Positions 15,785-24,480 are shown, counted from the first letter of the stretch. The stretch: 64,000 nt of DNA from Skermanella mucosa (GCF_016765655.2 NZ_CP086106.1:4205001-4269000), one strand, 5' to 3'. Notes: a model not told the origin generated them from the sequence alone. Translations and numbers: made by a program.

Positions 15785-16777
15785 ATGAACAGAAGAACCT
15801 TCATCCGCACCTGCACCGCGGCCTTCGGCGCCCTGGTGACCGCCGGGATCGCGTTGGGGAGCGCACCGGCATTCGCGGCCTATCCGGAGCGCCCGATCAC
15901 CATGATCGTGCCCTGGGGAGCCGGTGGCGGCACCGACGCCACCGCGCGGATCATCAGCAGCCTGCTGGAGAAGTCGCTGGGCCAGCCGATCAACGTGGTC
16001 AACCGGACCGGCGGCAGCGGCGTCGTCGGCCACCAGGCGATCGCCAGCGCCACGCCCGACGGCTACACGCTGGGCATCGCCACGGTCGAGATCGGCATGA
16101 TGCACTGGCAGGGGCTGACCCAGCTGACATACGCCGACTACACGCCGCTGGCCCTGATGAACGAGGACCCGGCCGGCCTCCAGGTGGCGCAGGACAGCGA
16201 GTACGGCTCGGCCCGCGACCTGCTCGAAGCGATCCGCGCCAACCCGGGCGACATGAAGGCGTCGGGCACCGGCCAGGGCGGCATCTGGCACCTGGCGATC
16301 GCCGGCATGCTCGACGAGGCCGGCATCGACCCGCAGGCGGTTCCGTGGGTGCCGAGCCAGGGCGCGGCACCGGGACTCCAGGACCTCGTCGCCGGCGGCG
16401 TCGAGATCGTCCCCTGCTCCCTGCCGGAGGCGCGCTCCCTGATCGACGCCGGGCGGGTCAAGAGCCTCGCCATCATGGCGGACAAGCGCAATCCGCTGTT
16501 CCCCGACATCCCGACGCTCAAGGAGCAGACCGGCATCGACTGGACCATGGCCGCCTGGCGCGGCATCGTCGGCCCGAAGGGCCTGCCGGATGACGTTTCG
16601 GCGAAGCTGACGCAGGCGCTGAAAGATGTCTATGACAGCTCCGAGTTCAAGGACTTCATGAACCAGCGCGGCTTCGGGATGATCTACGCCTCGGGCGAGC
16701 AGTTCGGCAGCTTCATGGCCGAGAGCAACGACAGCCTCGGCAAGGTGATGAAGGCGGTCGGCATCGCGAAGCAGTAA
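15785..16777 (+). CDS. TctC-type (Bug family) tripartite tricarboxylate transporter binding protein
   Basis: A 330-residue periplasmic binding protein. The signal peptide begins MNRRTFIRT, with a twin-arginine-like RR, and is cleaved near PAFA-AYP. The mature start YPERPITMIVPWGAGGGTDATAR is the Bug-family hallmark: the P-W-x-x-G-G-G-T-D loop binds a ligand carboxylate through main-chain contacts and water. It captures organic acids for the TctAB permease encoded immediately downstream. It follows the nitrile hydratase accessory gene by 65 bp and is read as part of the same operon. The ligand is unknown; a cyano- or hydroxy-substituted carboxylate would make sense of the neighbours. Confidence 0.93.
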   Translation: MNRRTFIRTCTAAFGALVTAGIALGSAPAFAAYPERPITMIVPWGAGGGTDATARIISSLLEKSLGQPINVVNRTGGSGVVGHQAIASATPDGYTLGIATVEIGMMHWQGLTQLTYADYTPLALMNEDPAGLQVAQDSEYGSARDLLEAIRANPGDMKASGTGQGGIWHLAIAGMLDEAGIDPQAVPWVPSQGAAPGLQDLVAGGVEIVPCSLPEARSLIDAGRVKSLAIMADKRNPLFPDIPTLKEQTGIDWTMAAWRGIVGPKGLPDDVSAKLTQALKDVYDSSEFKDFMNQRGFGMIYASGEQFGSFMAESNDSLGKVMKAVGIAKQ

Positions 16778-16792
16778 GACAAGCTTTCAGCG

Positions 16793-17266
16793 ATGCGAAT
16801 CAACGACGCCATCCTGGGCGCCGTGCTGCTGGCTTTCGCACTCGCGATCGGCCTCTACGCACGCACCCTTCCGGCGATCCCCGGTCAGGAATACGGCGCC
16901 GCCGTGTTCCCGACCTGGATCGCCTTCGCCATCGGCGCCTGCTCGCTGGTCCTGATCGCCGGGGGACTCCGGCGCTGGGCCGAGACGGGCGCCGTCACCC
17001 TCGCCTCCTGGGCCCGCTCGGGACACCATCTGCGCGCGCTGGCGATCACCGTGGCGCTGGTGGTCTTCTACATACTGGTGTCGACCCCGCTCGGCTTCAT
17101 CCCCACCGCCTTCATCACGCTGACGGCCCTGTTCGCCGTGCTCGGCGTGAGGCTGGCGTTGGCGCCCGTCCTCGCCGCCGTGCTGACCATGGTGGTCCAT
17201 TACGGCTTCTACAGCCTGCTTCGGGTGCCGCTGCCGTGGGGCGTCCTGACCCCCTGGGCGTGGTGA
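16793..17266 (+). CDS. TctB-type small membrane subunit of TTT transporter
   Basis: A 157-residue protein with four predicted membrane helices, starting MRINDAILGAVLLAFALAIG and ending near the TctA start. The TctB family signature, a long first helix then a cytoplasmic loop before a helical hairpin, is evident (ITVALVVFYILVSTPLGFIPTAF). It partners TctA in the cytoplasmic membrane. It lies 15 bp after tctC and 6 bp before tctA. Sequence conservation in this family is low, so the call rests on topology plus context. Confidence 0.9.
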   Translation: MRINDAILGAVLLAFALAIGLYARTLPAIPGQEYGAAVFPTWIAFAIGACSLVLIAGGLRRWAETGAVTLASWARSGHHLRALAITVALVVFYILVSTPLGFIPTAFITLTALFAVLGVRLALAPVLAAVLTMVVHYGFYSLLRVPLPWGVLTPWAW

Positions 17267-17272
17267 CGCCGC

Positions 17273-18757
17273 ATGGACGCGATCCTTCTTGCCTCCCAGA
17301 TGGTGTTCCAGCCGCAGGTGCTGCTCACCATCGTCATGGCGGCGCTGTTCGGCCTGTTCGTCGGTGCGGTCCCCGGACTGACCGCGACCATGGCGACGGC
17401 GCTGCTGGTCCCGATCACCTTCTTCATGGAACCAGTCCCCGCGATCGGCGCCATCGTGACCTGCTCGGCCATGGCGATCTTCGCCGGCGACATCCCGGGA
17501 ACGCTGCTGCGCATCCCCGGGACCCCGGCATCGGCCGCCTATACCGACGAAGCCTACGCAATGACCCGCAAGGGCCAGGGCGAGCTGGCGCTGGGCGCGA
17601 ACCTGCTGTTCTCGGCGCTTGGCGGCCTGTTCGGCACCGCCATCCTGATCGTCGCCGCCCCGTCGCTGGCGGAAGTGGCGCTCCGGTTCAGCTCGTTCGA
17701 GTATTTCTGGCTGGCCTGCCTGGGGCTGACCTGCGCCACGGTGGTCGGCACCGGCTCGACGGTGAAGGGGCTGGTCAGCCTGCTGATCGGCCTGTTCGTC
17801 GCCACCATCGGCCTGAACAACCCGGCGGGCGTGCCGCGCTTCACCTTCGGCAACGTGGACCTGTTGGGCGGGATCGACTTCATCCCGGCCATGATCGGGT
17901 TGTTCGCGGTGTCGGAGATCTTCCGCTACGTGCTGGGCATGGCGCCCGACCTGGACGGCGCGCAGACCAAGGTCGGCAACCTGTTCACCGGCTGGGGACG
18001 GCTGATGAAGCAGTACTGGCGCCAGTCGATCCGCGGCAACGTGATCGGCATCTCGATCGGCGCCCTGCCCGGGGCCGGCGCCGACATCGCGTCGTGGGTC
18101 AGCTACGCCGTCAGCAAGCGGTTCTCGCGCACGCCGGAGAAGTTCGGCACCGGCCATGTCGAAGGCATCATCGAGAGCACCTCGTCCAACAACGCGGCGC
18201 TGGGCGGGGCCTGGGTGCCTGCCCTGGTGTTCGGCATCCCCGGCGACAGCATCACCGCGATCGTGATCGGCGTGCTGTACCTGAAGGGGATGAATCCCGG
18301 CCCGACGATCTTCATCAATAATCCCCAGGACATCTACGCGGTCTTCCTGATCTTCATCCTGGCCAACATCTTCATGATCCCGGCCGGCTGGGCCGCGATC
18401 AAGTCGGCCCGGGTGCTGATGCGGGTGCCGCGGAACGTCCTGATGCCGACGATCCTGATGTTCTGCGTCGTGGGATCGTTCGCCATCAACAACTCGGCGT
18501 TCGGCATCACGGTGATGCTGGTCTTCGGGCTGCTGGGCTTCGTGATGGAGGAGAACGGCTTTCCGATCGCGCCGACCATCCTGGGGATCGTGCTCGGCCC
18601 CATGCTGGAGGAGAACTTCGTCACCTCGATGATCAAGTCCGGCGGCAGCTTCGCGGGATTCTTCGAGCGGCCGATCTCGGGGACCCTGGGCGTGATCACC
18701 CTGGCGATCTGGATCGTTCCGCTGGCCCTGTTCGTCTGGCGGAAGGCCAGGAGCTGA
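17273..18757 (+). CDS. TctA-type large permease subunit of TTT transporter
   Basis: A 494-residue protein with about 11-12 membrane helices. Conserved TctA patterns are visible: FGLFVGAVPGLTATMATALLVP near residues 22-45, GDIPGTLLRIPGTPASAAYT near 70-90, and the repeat-related ISIGALPGAGADIASWVSY with the G-x-P-G-x-x-x-D motif. A second such loop reads GAWVPALVFGIPGDSITAIV. The family couples organic-acid uptake to an ion gradient. It is the last gene of the eight-gene operon; a short dispersed hairpin (18782-18804) lies just after the stop. Confidence 0.94.
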   Translation: MDAILLASQMVFQPQVLLTIVMAALFGLFVGAVPGLTATMATALLVPITFFMEPVPAIGAIVTCSAMAIFAGDIPGTLLRIPGTPASAAYTDEAYAMTRKGQGELALGANLLFSALGGLFGTAILIVAAPSLAEVALRFSSFEYFWLACLGLTCATVVGTGSTVKGLVSLLIGLFVATIGLNNPAGVPRFTFGNVDLLGGIDFIPAMIGLFAVSEIFRYVLGMAPDLDGAQTKVGNLFTGWGRLMKQYWRQSIRGNVIGISIGALPGAGADIASWVSYAVSKRFSRTPEKFGTGHVEGIIESTSSNNAALGGAWVPALVFGIPGDSITAIVIGVLYLKGMNPGPTIFINNPQDIYAVFLIFILANIFMIPAGWAAIKSARVLMRVPRNVLMPTILMFCVVGSFAINNSAFGITVMLVFGLLGFVMEENGFPIAPTILGIVLGPMLEENFVTSMIKSGGSFAGFFERPISGTLGVITLAIWIVPLALFVWRKARS

Positions 18758-18781
18758 GCCACGGCACTGTTCTTCTTCTTC

Positions 18782-18804
18782 ATGCGCGGGCTCGACCCGC
18801 GCAT
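18782..18804. repeat. short dispersed hairpin copy after tctA
   Basis: Stem ATGCGCGGG / CCCGCGCAT around CTCGA, identical to the copy at 408-430, 18.4 kb away. It lies 25 bp after the tctA stop. It could attenuate or end transcription of the operon, although no T-run follows it. Confidence 0.75.
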
Positions 18805-18930
18805 GACGATGAGGGGATGTGAGCGCCGGCAGCGACGCTGATCCCGCCGCGAATGTGGGTTTACCGTCCATTAAGCTTAATGGTCGATAACCAATGGCAT
18901 CACAGGCTCGAACCGTGCGGAGCTTAGCCG

Positions 18931-19617
18931 ATGTCATTGAATTTCCTGGTTCGGGGCAAGGTGGACAACCTGCCCCAATCCCAGAAGGATGGTGAGACGC
19001 GGGCGCTGCCCGCGATCTCACCCCCCAAGCCCCAGCGCGAACGTCTGTCGGGCGTGCCCTCCTCCGCCGAACCGAAGATGACCGACGACCTCCACGCGAT
19101 CGCGACGCTGATCGGCCAGCTGAGCGACGAGCCTCCCGGGCGCGGCGTCCCGCGGCCGAAGTTCGAGGAGGCGGCGGACCGGGACGACAACGAGGAGGAG
19201 GAGGACGGAGTCCTCGAACTTTCCGCAGACAACAGCGCGCACGAGGATCCCTTGTTCGACGAATGCCAAGCTACGCTCGCCCGCCTGGACGCGGCCAAGA
19301 ACAGCGGCGAGTCCCTGCTGTCCCAGATCGAGGCCTTCTCCGGCACGCTGGAGCGCCAGGCCGCCGAGCTTTCGATGGCCCGGGCTTCCATGGCGAAGCT
19401 GGCTTCGGACAATAGCCGGCTGGTCAACGAGAACGACCGGCTGCGCGTGATGCTGCGGTCCCTGCTGGACGCCATCGACGCCGACGCCCGGCGCAACAAC
19501 GAGAGCATCGCCGCCGCCGAGCGCCGGCTGCGCGACCTGCACCGCCCCGCGGGCGACCGCCAGGGTTCGGAACGGTCCAAGCAGCCCCCCGCCCGCGGGC
19601 TCGTCGCCGAGGGCTAG
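18931..19617 (+). CDS. hypothetical coiled-coil protein
   Basis: A 228-residue cytoplasmic protein that I do not recognise. Residues 1-80 are polar and probably disordered, with a strongly acidic patch (DRDDNEEEEDG) near 83-93. Residues about 105-205 form a long amphipathic coiled coil (ATLARLDAAKNSGESLLSQI, AAELSMARASMAKLASDNSR, LVNENDRLRVMLRSLLDAID). The tail is basic and disordered. There is no signal peptide or enzymatic motif. It is transcribed alone between the TTT operon and the convergent nsrR gene. Coiled-coil scaffold proteins of this shape are common in Azospirillum-like genomes, without known function. Confidence 0.7.
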   Translation: MSLNFLVRGKVDNLPQSQKDGETRALPAISPPKPQRERLSGVPSSAEPKMTDDLHAIATLIGQLSDEPPGRGVPRPKFEEAADRDDNEEEEDGVLELSADNSAHEDPLFDECQATLARLDAAKNSGESLLSQIEAFSGTLERQAAELSMARASMAKLASDNSRLVNENDRLRVMLRSLLDAIDADARRNNESIAAAERRLRDLHRPAGDRQGSERSKQPPARGLVAEG

Positions 19618-19764
19618 TTTTCCGGCCGGAACGGGGAATCTCCCGCTTCATGTTTTGCAAGGCGTTGGGCCACAGCCCAATCCATCGGTCCGGCTGCCCC
19701 AGGGCGGATCGACCTGGTCGGGCACCGCTCCAGCGGGGGCAAGGCAAGCGTTATCAGGATTCTT

Positions 19765-19832
19765 GCCACAGATTACGGCGATGGACAAAGATACGGACCG
19801 AATCATCTGAGGCTATCGCCGTAATCTGTGGC
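19765..19832. repeat. 68-bp inverted repeat with 18-bp perfect arms
   Basis: GCCACAGATTACGGCGAT at 19765-19782 is repeated exactly inverted at 19815-19832, with a 32-base spacer. It occupies the convergent gap between the coiled-coil gene and nsrR. The right arm is followed by GGATTTTC, so it could stop rightward transcription; it also has the size of the other dispersed palindromes. Confidence 0.75.
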
Positions 19833-19903
19833 GGATTTTCTTCATTACATGCCGGCTTCGAACAAGGCGGGCCGGATGCGGACCGACCTGATCGGGTACC
19901 GCT

Positions 19904-20356
19904 CTAGGCCCCGGCGGCCCGGTCGAGCTGGAGCAGTTCCGCGAGGCGTTCCCTGGGCTCGACGAGCTGGGCCAGCGTGTATTGGTCCAGCACGTCGAGG
20001 AACGCCTGGAGCGCCCGGCCCAGCGCCCCTTTCAGGACGCAGGCGGAGACGATCCGGCATCCGGCGGCACCGTCCGCGTCGAAGCACTGCACCAACGCCA
20101 TGTCCTGTTCCATCTTGCGCACCACCTCGCCGATCACGATCTGAGCCGCAGGCCGGGCGAGCCGCAGGCCGCCGTTGCGGCCGCGGACGGTTTCGACGAA
20201 GCCCATCAGGCCGAGCTGGTGGACCACCTTCAGCAGGTGGTTGTTGGATATGCCGTAGTGGTCGGAAATCTGCTTGATGGTGACCAGCTCATCCTTCCGA
20301 ACCCCCAGATAGATCAGGACCCTGAGGGAATAGTCGGTATAGGTGGTCAGGCGCAT
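19904..20356 (-). CDS. nsrR: NsrR-type Rrf2 transcriptional regulator
   Basis: A 150-residue Rrf2-family repressor. The winged helix opens MRLTTYTDYSLRVLIYLGV and includes IKQISDHYGISNNHLLKVVHQL and the wing RGRNGGLRLARP. Three cysteines at 91, 100 and 106 (QCFDADGAAGCRIVSAC) fit the cluster-binding pattern of NsrR, which holds an Fe-S cluster destroyed by nitric oxide. R-L-T-T-Y-T-D-Y-S-L-R is closer to NsrR than to IscR. The adjacent hemerythrin gene is a typical NsrR target (YtfE/DnrN-like). An AT-rich element just upstream (20379-20402) may be its own site. Confidence 0.88.
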   Translation of the reverse strand: MRLTTYTDYSLRVLIYLGVRKDELVTIKQISDHYGISNNHLLKVVHQLGLMGFVETVRGRNGGLRLARPAAQIVIGEVVRKMEQDMALVQCFDADGAAGCRIVSACVLKGALGRALQAFLDVLDQYTLAQLVEPRERLAELLQLDRAAGA

Positions 20357-20378
20357 GGCGAACTCCGAGCCGGCCGGA

Positions 20379-20402
20379 TTAATGATGCACCCGATATATA
20401 AG
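20379..20402. promoter_or_regulatory. possible NsrR site upstream of nsrR
   Basis: An AT-rich patch in GC-rich surroundings, TTAATGATGCACCCGATATATAAG, 23 bp upstream of the nsrR start. GATGCA and the inverted ATATAT parts resemble the two halves of NsrR-type boxes, but the match is imperfect. It would allow autoregulation. Confidence 0.3.
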
Positions 20403-20471
20403 TTTTCCCGTGCGGCGGAGTAGCCCCCTTAAGGAGCCCCTCGAGGGAGACGACCCCGCGCCCGGAAAGTT

Positions 20472-21014
20472 TCAAGCCTCGTTGAGGAGCAATTCCCCCA
20501 ACTTCTGGTAGTGGGCCTTGCCGCTGGTCAGCGGATCTTCCTGCCGGCCGATCGTGCCTTCCAGCTCCGCCCAGTCTTCGGCGGTCAGGATGCGCGCGGC
20601 GGCGGGCAGCACGTCGCCCACCTCCCGCATCATATGGGACCGCTGGAAATCGACGTAGTCCATTGCCGCCTTGACGAAGACGTCGCGCGGCATGGTAGCG
20701 TCCTCGATCAGCTGCTCGACCAGCGTGGCGAACTTGGCCGAGACCTGGGGCATCCGGGCATGGTCTTCGAGCAGCGCGTCCACCGCGTCGGCGAAGGCCG
20801 GCTCCCGCTCCTTGAGCTTCAGGAAGACCGCGTTCTCCTTGGGATGATGGTAGAGGTCGGGGTACGCCTGGGTATAGTCCATGATCAGGTGCAGCAGATC
20901 CAGGTCGGGCGTCTCGGAGTCGTTGAACAGCGTCACCTGTCGATCGATCAGGTGAAGCAATTTCGCTATCGTCCGATGCTCGTCATTGATCGCCGTGATG
21001 ATTGCAGGCGTCAT
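20472..21014 (-). CDS. hemerythrin-domain protein, probably nitrosative-stress related
   Basis: A 180-residue four-helix HHE-domain protein. Candidate di-iron ligands are visible: His13 in INDEHRTIAKLLHLID, His56/His57 and Glu60 in DLYHHPKENAVFLKL, His85 in LLEDHARMP, and His130 in DFQRSHMMREVGDVLP. Hemerythrin-type proteins bind oxygen or NO, or help repair iron centres. It lies 115 bp upstream of nsrR on the same strand and may be read into it. The length fits stand-alone bacterial hemerythrin cation-binding proteins; it is not a full YtfE, since the N-terminal ScdA domain is missing. Confidence 0.87.
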   Translation of the reverse strand: MTPAIITAINDEHRTIAKLLHLIDRQVTLFNDSETPDLDLLHLIMDYTQAYPDLYHHPKENAVFLKLKEREPAFADAVDALLEDHARMPQVSAKFATLVEQLIEDATMPRDVFVKAAMDYVDFQRSHMMREVGDVLPAAARILTAEDWAELEGTIGRQEDPLTSGKAHYQKLGELLLNEA

Positions 21015-21150
21015 CGCAAGTCTCCTTCCTGTCTGTGACAGGACGATCTGGCAGTGTCCGGACCCTGCGCGGGTCGTCCGTTGTTTTTTGTGCCAGCCGG
21101 GAGTCTATGCCCGCGACGCGCCTGCTGCGATGCGACAAACCGCGCCGATG

Positions 21151-21252
21151 CTACCGCATGAGGGTGAACAGGATGACCAGCAGCACCAGGGCGCCGCCGA
21201 TGATCAGGTAAAGCGGATCGATGCCGGTACGCCGCTTCTTCGCGTGCTTCAT
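21151..21252 (-). CDS. 33-residue single-helix membrane protein
   Basis: A very short gene: a basic head MKHAKKRRTGID, then PLYLIIGGALVLLVILFTLMR and a TAG stop. The positive head followed by a roughly 20-residue hydrophobic helix predicts a single membrane span with the N-terminus in the cytoplasm. AGGAGG sits eight bases before the ATG, a near-consensus ribosome binding site, which is the main argument that it is real. It lies upstream of the hemerythrin gene on the same strand. Family unknown; it may be a small membrane stress peptide. Confidence 0.65.
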   Translation of the reverse strand: MKHAKKRRTGIDPLYLIIGGALVLLVILFTLMR

Positions 21253-21435
21253 TGGTTCGTCCTCCTCGGGCCGGGGATGGCGGCTCCTCCGATAATCCTC
21301 CCGGACGGGGACCGAATCCAGTGCCATTCAACTCCGGCGGTATTTGCCGAAGACGGCGGGACCATCCCCACGCCGCCCTGTTTCCATCGATGCGGCCTCC
21401 AGCCGACCGTACCCTTCTTGACCCAGGAGACCACC

Positions 21436-21765
21436 ATGGACCTCGACCGCATCAGACAGCGCGCCTACGAGATATGGCAGCAGGAGGGGCAGCCCGAAGG
21501 CAAGCAGCAGGAACACTGGGAACAGGCCATGCGCGAGGCCGGCGGCGGCCAGGGCCAGGCCGGCGGGGACATACAGTCCGGCGAAGGACTGCAGTCGGGC
21601 GCCGACGACGACAAGGCGATGGGCAGCATATCCGATGCCGCGGGCGCCATGCGCGAAGCCTCCGGCGGTCCGGAGGTCGGTGCTGCCGAGGGCACCGATG
21701 CCGACCAGTTCGGCAAGGAGGCGGTCGAGCCCGGCGTCCAGGACGAAAGGGGCGGCGGCGCCTGA
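21436..21765 (+). CDS. DUF2934-type small acidic protein
   Basis: A 109-residue hydrophilic protein. The first 35 residues (MDLDRIRQRAYEIWQQEGQPEG...HWEQAMRE) match the short DUF2934 motif R-x-x-A-Y-x-I-W-x-x-x-G-x-P-x-G. The rest is Gly/Asp/Glu/Ala-rich and probably disordered. DUF2934 proteins are widespread in Rhodospirillales and Rhizobiales and are of unknown function, often stress-associated. AGGAGA is five bases before the ATG. There is no signal peptide. It stands alone, divergent from the 33-residue membrane protein gene. Confidence 0.82.
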   Translation: MDLDRIRQRAYEIWQQEGQPEGKQQEHWEQAMREAGGGQGQAGGDIQSGEGLQSGADDDKAMGSISDAAGAMREASGGPEVGAAEGTDADQFGKEAVEPGVQDERGGGA

Positions 21766-21869
21766 ACGTACCCGCCGCGCGGCGCAGCGGCGGGAAAAGC
21801 GTCACACGAAAGTGGTAGCCTCGCGGCCGGTGCATGCCGGTATGCACCTTGCCGCGGGGCGAAACCATC

Positions 21870-22664
21870 ATGACGACACGATTCTTCGCGGCACTCGCCG
21901 CGTTCTGCCTGGGCTTGGCTGCCGCCCTGTCCCCGACCTCCTCCCGGGCGGACACCATCACGATGAGCGCCGACTTCTGGTGTCCGTTCAACTGCCTGCC
22001 CGGGTCCGACCGCCCGGGCTACATGGTCGAAATCGCCCGGGAGATCTTCGAGGCGGCGGGCCATCGGGTGGAGTACACGATCGTGCCCTGGTCGCGCACC
22101 CTGGTGGAGGTCATGGCCGGCCGGACCACCGCGGCGATCGGAGCGAGCCCGTCGGAATCGCGCAATCTGCTGTTTCCGTCGGAAGCCCTCGGCATGTCGG
22201 CCAACGGCTTCGCGATGCGGAAGGGCACCGGGTTCAAATTCACGGGGCCGGAGTCGCTCTCGCCCTGGCGTCTGGGCGGAATCCTGGATTATGGCTACGA
22301 CGACGGCGGTCCGCTCGACGCCTATATCCAGGAGAAAAAGACCACAGACAAAGTCCAGTTGATCAGCGGCGACGAAGGCGTCAGCCAGAACTTGCGCAAG
22401 CTGATGGGCGACCGTGTCGATCTGGTGATCGACGAAACGCAGGTGCTGGCCCACGCCGTCGCGGAACTGGATCTTGGCGACCACGTGACGATCCTGGAAC
22501 CGGACAAGGCGACCCCGATCTATCTGGCGTTCAGCGCGGCGGTTCCCAAGTCCAAGGAATATATGGCGCTGCTCGATGACGGCGTGCGGCGTATGCGCGC
22601 CTCCGGCCGGCTGGCGGAAATCCTCGCGCGTTATGGCGTCAAGGACTGGGCGGCAAAGCGCTGA
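21870..22664 (+). CDS. periplasmic solute-binding protein (SBP_bac_3 type)
   Basis: A 264-residue exported protein from ATG 21870 with signal peptide MTTRFFAALAAFCLGLAAALS, cleaved near SSRA-DT. The mature part reads ITMSADFWCPFNCLPGS, then YMVEIAREIFEAAGHRVEYTIVPWSRTLVEV and AAIGASPSESRNLLFP, which is the order of the amino-acid-binding SBP_bac_3 fold. Two Cys in WCPFNC may form a disulfide. No permease or ATPase genes are adjacent, so it is an orphan. It could serve a distant ABC transporter or act as a sensor-type binding protein. Confidence 0.85.
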   Translation: MTTRFFAALAAFCLGLAAALSPTSSRADTITMSADFWCPFNCLPGSDRPGYMVEIAREIFEAAGHRVEYTIVPWSRTLVEVMAGRTTAAIGASPSESRNLLFPSEALGMSANGFAMRKGTGFKFTGPESLSPWRLGGILDYGYDDGGPLDAYIQEKKTTDKVQLISGDEGVSQNLRKLMGDRVDLVIDETQVLAHAVAELDLGDHVTILEPDKATPIYLAFSAAVPKSKEYMALLDDGVRRMRASGRLAEILARYGVKDWAAKR

Positions 22665-22791
22665 CCGGTCCAGGGGGAACGGTCGGCCCTCCCCGCCCGG
22701 TCGACGCGATGCGCCGGGCCTCGGCCCAACCTACGGGTTGGCGCGGAGCAATGGCGATGCGGGCCGTCGGGCGTATTGCCCCGACACTTCG

Positions 22792-22821
22792 ATCCTGCTG
22801 TCCCGGCCTGGACAGCAGGAT
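22792..22821. terminator. strong hairpin between convergent genes
   Basis: A perfect 12-bp stem, ATCCTGCTGTCC / GGACAGCAGGAT, with the 6-base loop CGGCCT, between the convergent solute-binding protein and spoVR genes. There is no T-run on either side, so it may slow polymerase or protect mRNA 3' ends rather than act as a classical terminator. Confidence 0.45.
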
Positions 22822-22856
22822 GGAAGTCCGTCCGACCTGAAGCGCCGCCGACGTCG

Positions 22857-24413
22857 TCAGCTCAGCAGCAGCGAACTGGCCGAGACGGTGTGTTCCTTCA
22901 GGACCGCTTCGGTCGTGGCGTCCACCTCCACCAGCATCACTTCGTAGCCCCAGAGATTGGCGATGTGGCGGAGCACCGCCCGGGCGTCGCTCTCGTCGAG
23001 CAGCACCCGGTTGATCACCCGGTGCTGGAGGATCAGCTTGCGGTCGCCTGCCAAGTCCACGTCGAGGATCTGGATGTCGGGTTCCAGGTAGCCGATGTCG
23101 TACTGGCGGGCCAGCGCCTTGCGGACCTTGCGGTAGCCGCGCTCGTTGTGGATCGCCTCGACCAGCATCTCGGGCTCGGACGCGTCGTTCCGCACCTCGA
23201 ACATGCGCATCTTGCGCATCAGCGCGGGGCTGAGATACTGGAGCACGAAGCTCTCGTCGCGGAAGTTGGCCCAGGCCTCGCGCAGCGTCCCCATGGCGTC
23301 GCCGTTGCCGGCATAGTCGGGGAACCACTCCCGATCCTCGTCCGTCGGGTTGGTCGCGATCCGCTCGATATCCTGCATCATCGCGAAGCCGATGGCGTAG
23401 GGGTTGATGCCGCTGAACCGGGGATCGTCGAAGTTCGGCTGGAACACCACGCTGGTATGGGAATGCAGGAACTCCAGCAGCGCCCCGTCCGACATCAGCC
23501 CCTTCTGGTGCAGCCGGTTCATGATGTAGTAGTGGGTGTAGGTGGCGCACCCCTCGTTCATCAGCTTGGTCTGCTTCTGAGGATAGAAATACTGGGCGAC
23601 CCGCCGGACGATGCGCAGGATCTCGCGCTGCCACTGGTGCAGGCGCGGCGCCTTCTTTTCCAGGAAGTAGAGGATGTTCTCCTCGGGCAGGGCCAGCAGC
23701 GCCTTGCGGCTCTCGACCGCCGAGACCGACTCCTTGACGCCAGGCTTGGTCGGGACCGTCCGCCAGAGGTCGTTGTACATCTTGCGGTTATATTCCTGCC
23801 GCTCGTCCTCGCGGCGCTGCTCTTCCCGCAGGTCGAGCGGCTGCTTTCGCGGATAGCGGTGGACGCCGTGACTCATCAGCGCGTGGGCGGCGTCGAGGGT
23901 CCGCTCGACGGCTTGATGGCCGTAGCGCTCCTCGCACTTCAGGATGAAGGTCTTGGCGAATTCCAGATAGTCCAGGATGCCCTTGGCATCGGTCCACTGG
24001 CGAAACAGGTTGTTGTTCTTGAAGAAGTGGTTATGGCCGAACGCGGCGTGGGCGATCACCAACGTCTGCATGGTCATGGAGTTCTCCTCCATGATGTAGC
24101 TGATGCAGGGGCTGGAATTGATCACGATCTCGTAGGCCAGCCCGCGCAGGCCCTTGCGGTACAGGGTCTCGTCCTGCGCGAAATGCTTGCCGAACGACCA
24201 GTGCTTGTACATCAGCGGCATGCCGATGGACGAATAGGCGTCCAGCATCTGCTCGGCCGTGATCACCTCTATCTGGTTCGGATAGATGTCCAGACCCATC
24301 TCGTCGAACGCGATCCGCTCGATCGCGTCATAGGCGCGCTTGATCTTGTCGTAATCCCAGTCCGCGCCTTCGAAGATCAACTGGTTGCCGTCGTCGAGCA
24401 TCTGCATGGACAT
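22857..24413 (-). CDS. SpoVR-family protein
   Basis: A 518-residue cytoplasmic protein of the SpoVR/YcgB family. Characteristic segments are SPCISYIMEENSMTMQTLVIAHAAFGHNHFFKNN, LMNEGCATYTHYYIMNRLH and GINPYAIGFAMMQDIERI. The H-x-x-x-G-H and E-G-x-A-x-x-x-H patterns look like a metal-binding site, though no activity is established. It is the last gene of the prkA-yeaH-spoVR set, 67 bp after yeaH. In enterobacteria these three respond to nitrogen starvation and stationary phase, and in Bacillus SpoVR affects the spore cortex. Length is normal for the family. Confidence 0.94.
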   Translation of the reverse strand: MSMQMLDDGNQLIFEGADWDYDKIKRAYDAIERIAFDEMGLDIYPNQIEVITAEQMLDAYSSIGMPLMYKHWSFGKHFAQDETLYRKGLRGLAYEIVINSSPCISYIMEENSMTMQTLVIAHAAFGHNHFFKNNNLFRQWTDAKGILDYLEFAKTFILKCEERYGHQAVERTLDAAHALMSHGVHRYPRKQPLDLREEQRREDERQEYNRKMYNDLWRTVPTKPGVKESVSAVESRKALLALPEENILYFLEKKAPRLHQWQREILRIVRRVAQYFYPQKQTKLMNEGCATYTHYYIMNRLHQKGLMSDGALLEFLHSHTSVVFQPNFDDPRFSGINPYAIGFAMMQDIERIATNPTDEDREWFPDYAGNGDAMGTLREAWANFRDESFVLQYLSPALMRKMRMFEVRNDASEPEMLVEAIHNERGYRKVRKALARQYDIGYLEPDIQILDVDLAGDRKLILQHRVINRVLLDESDARAVLRHIANLWGYEVMLVEVDATTEAVLKEHTVSASSLLLS

Positions 24414-24480
24414 CTGTCGTTCCTTCGGCCCGCCGATGGGGCCCGCTACCTAGGTGTGGCCGCTTGCCTGTAGCCGCTTC

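Noticed and set aside
16787-19021. 744-residue open frame on the minus strand through the TctC end, TctB and TctA
   Set aside because: Highly repetitive Arg/Asp/Gln/His sequence without domain; it shadows well-supported transporter genes.
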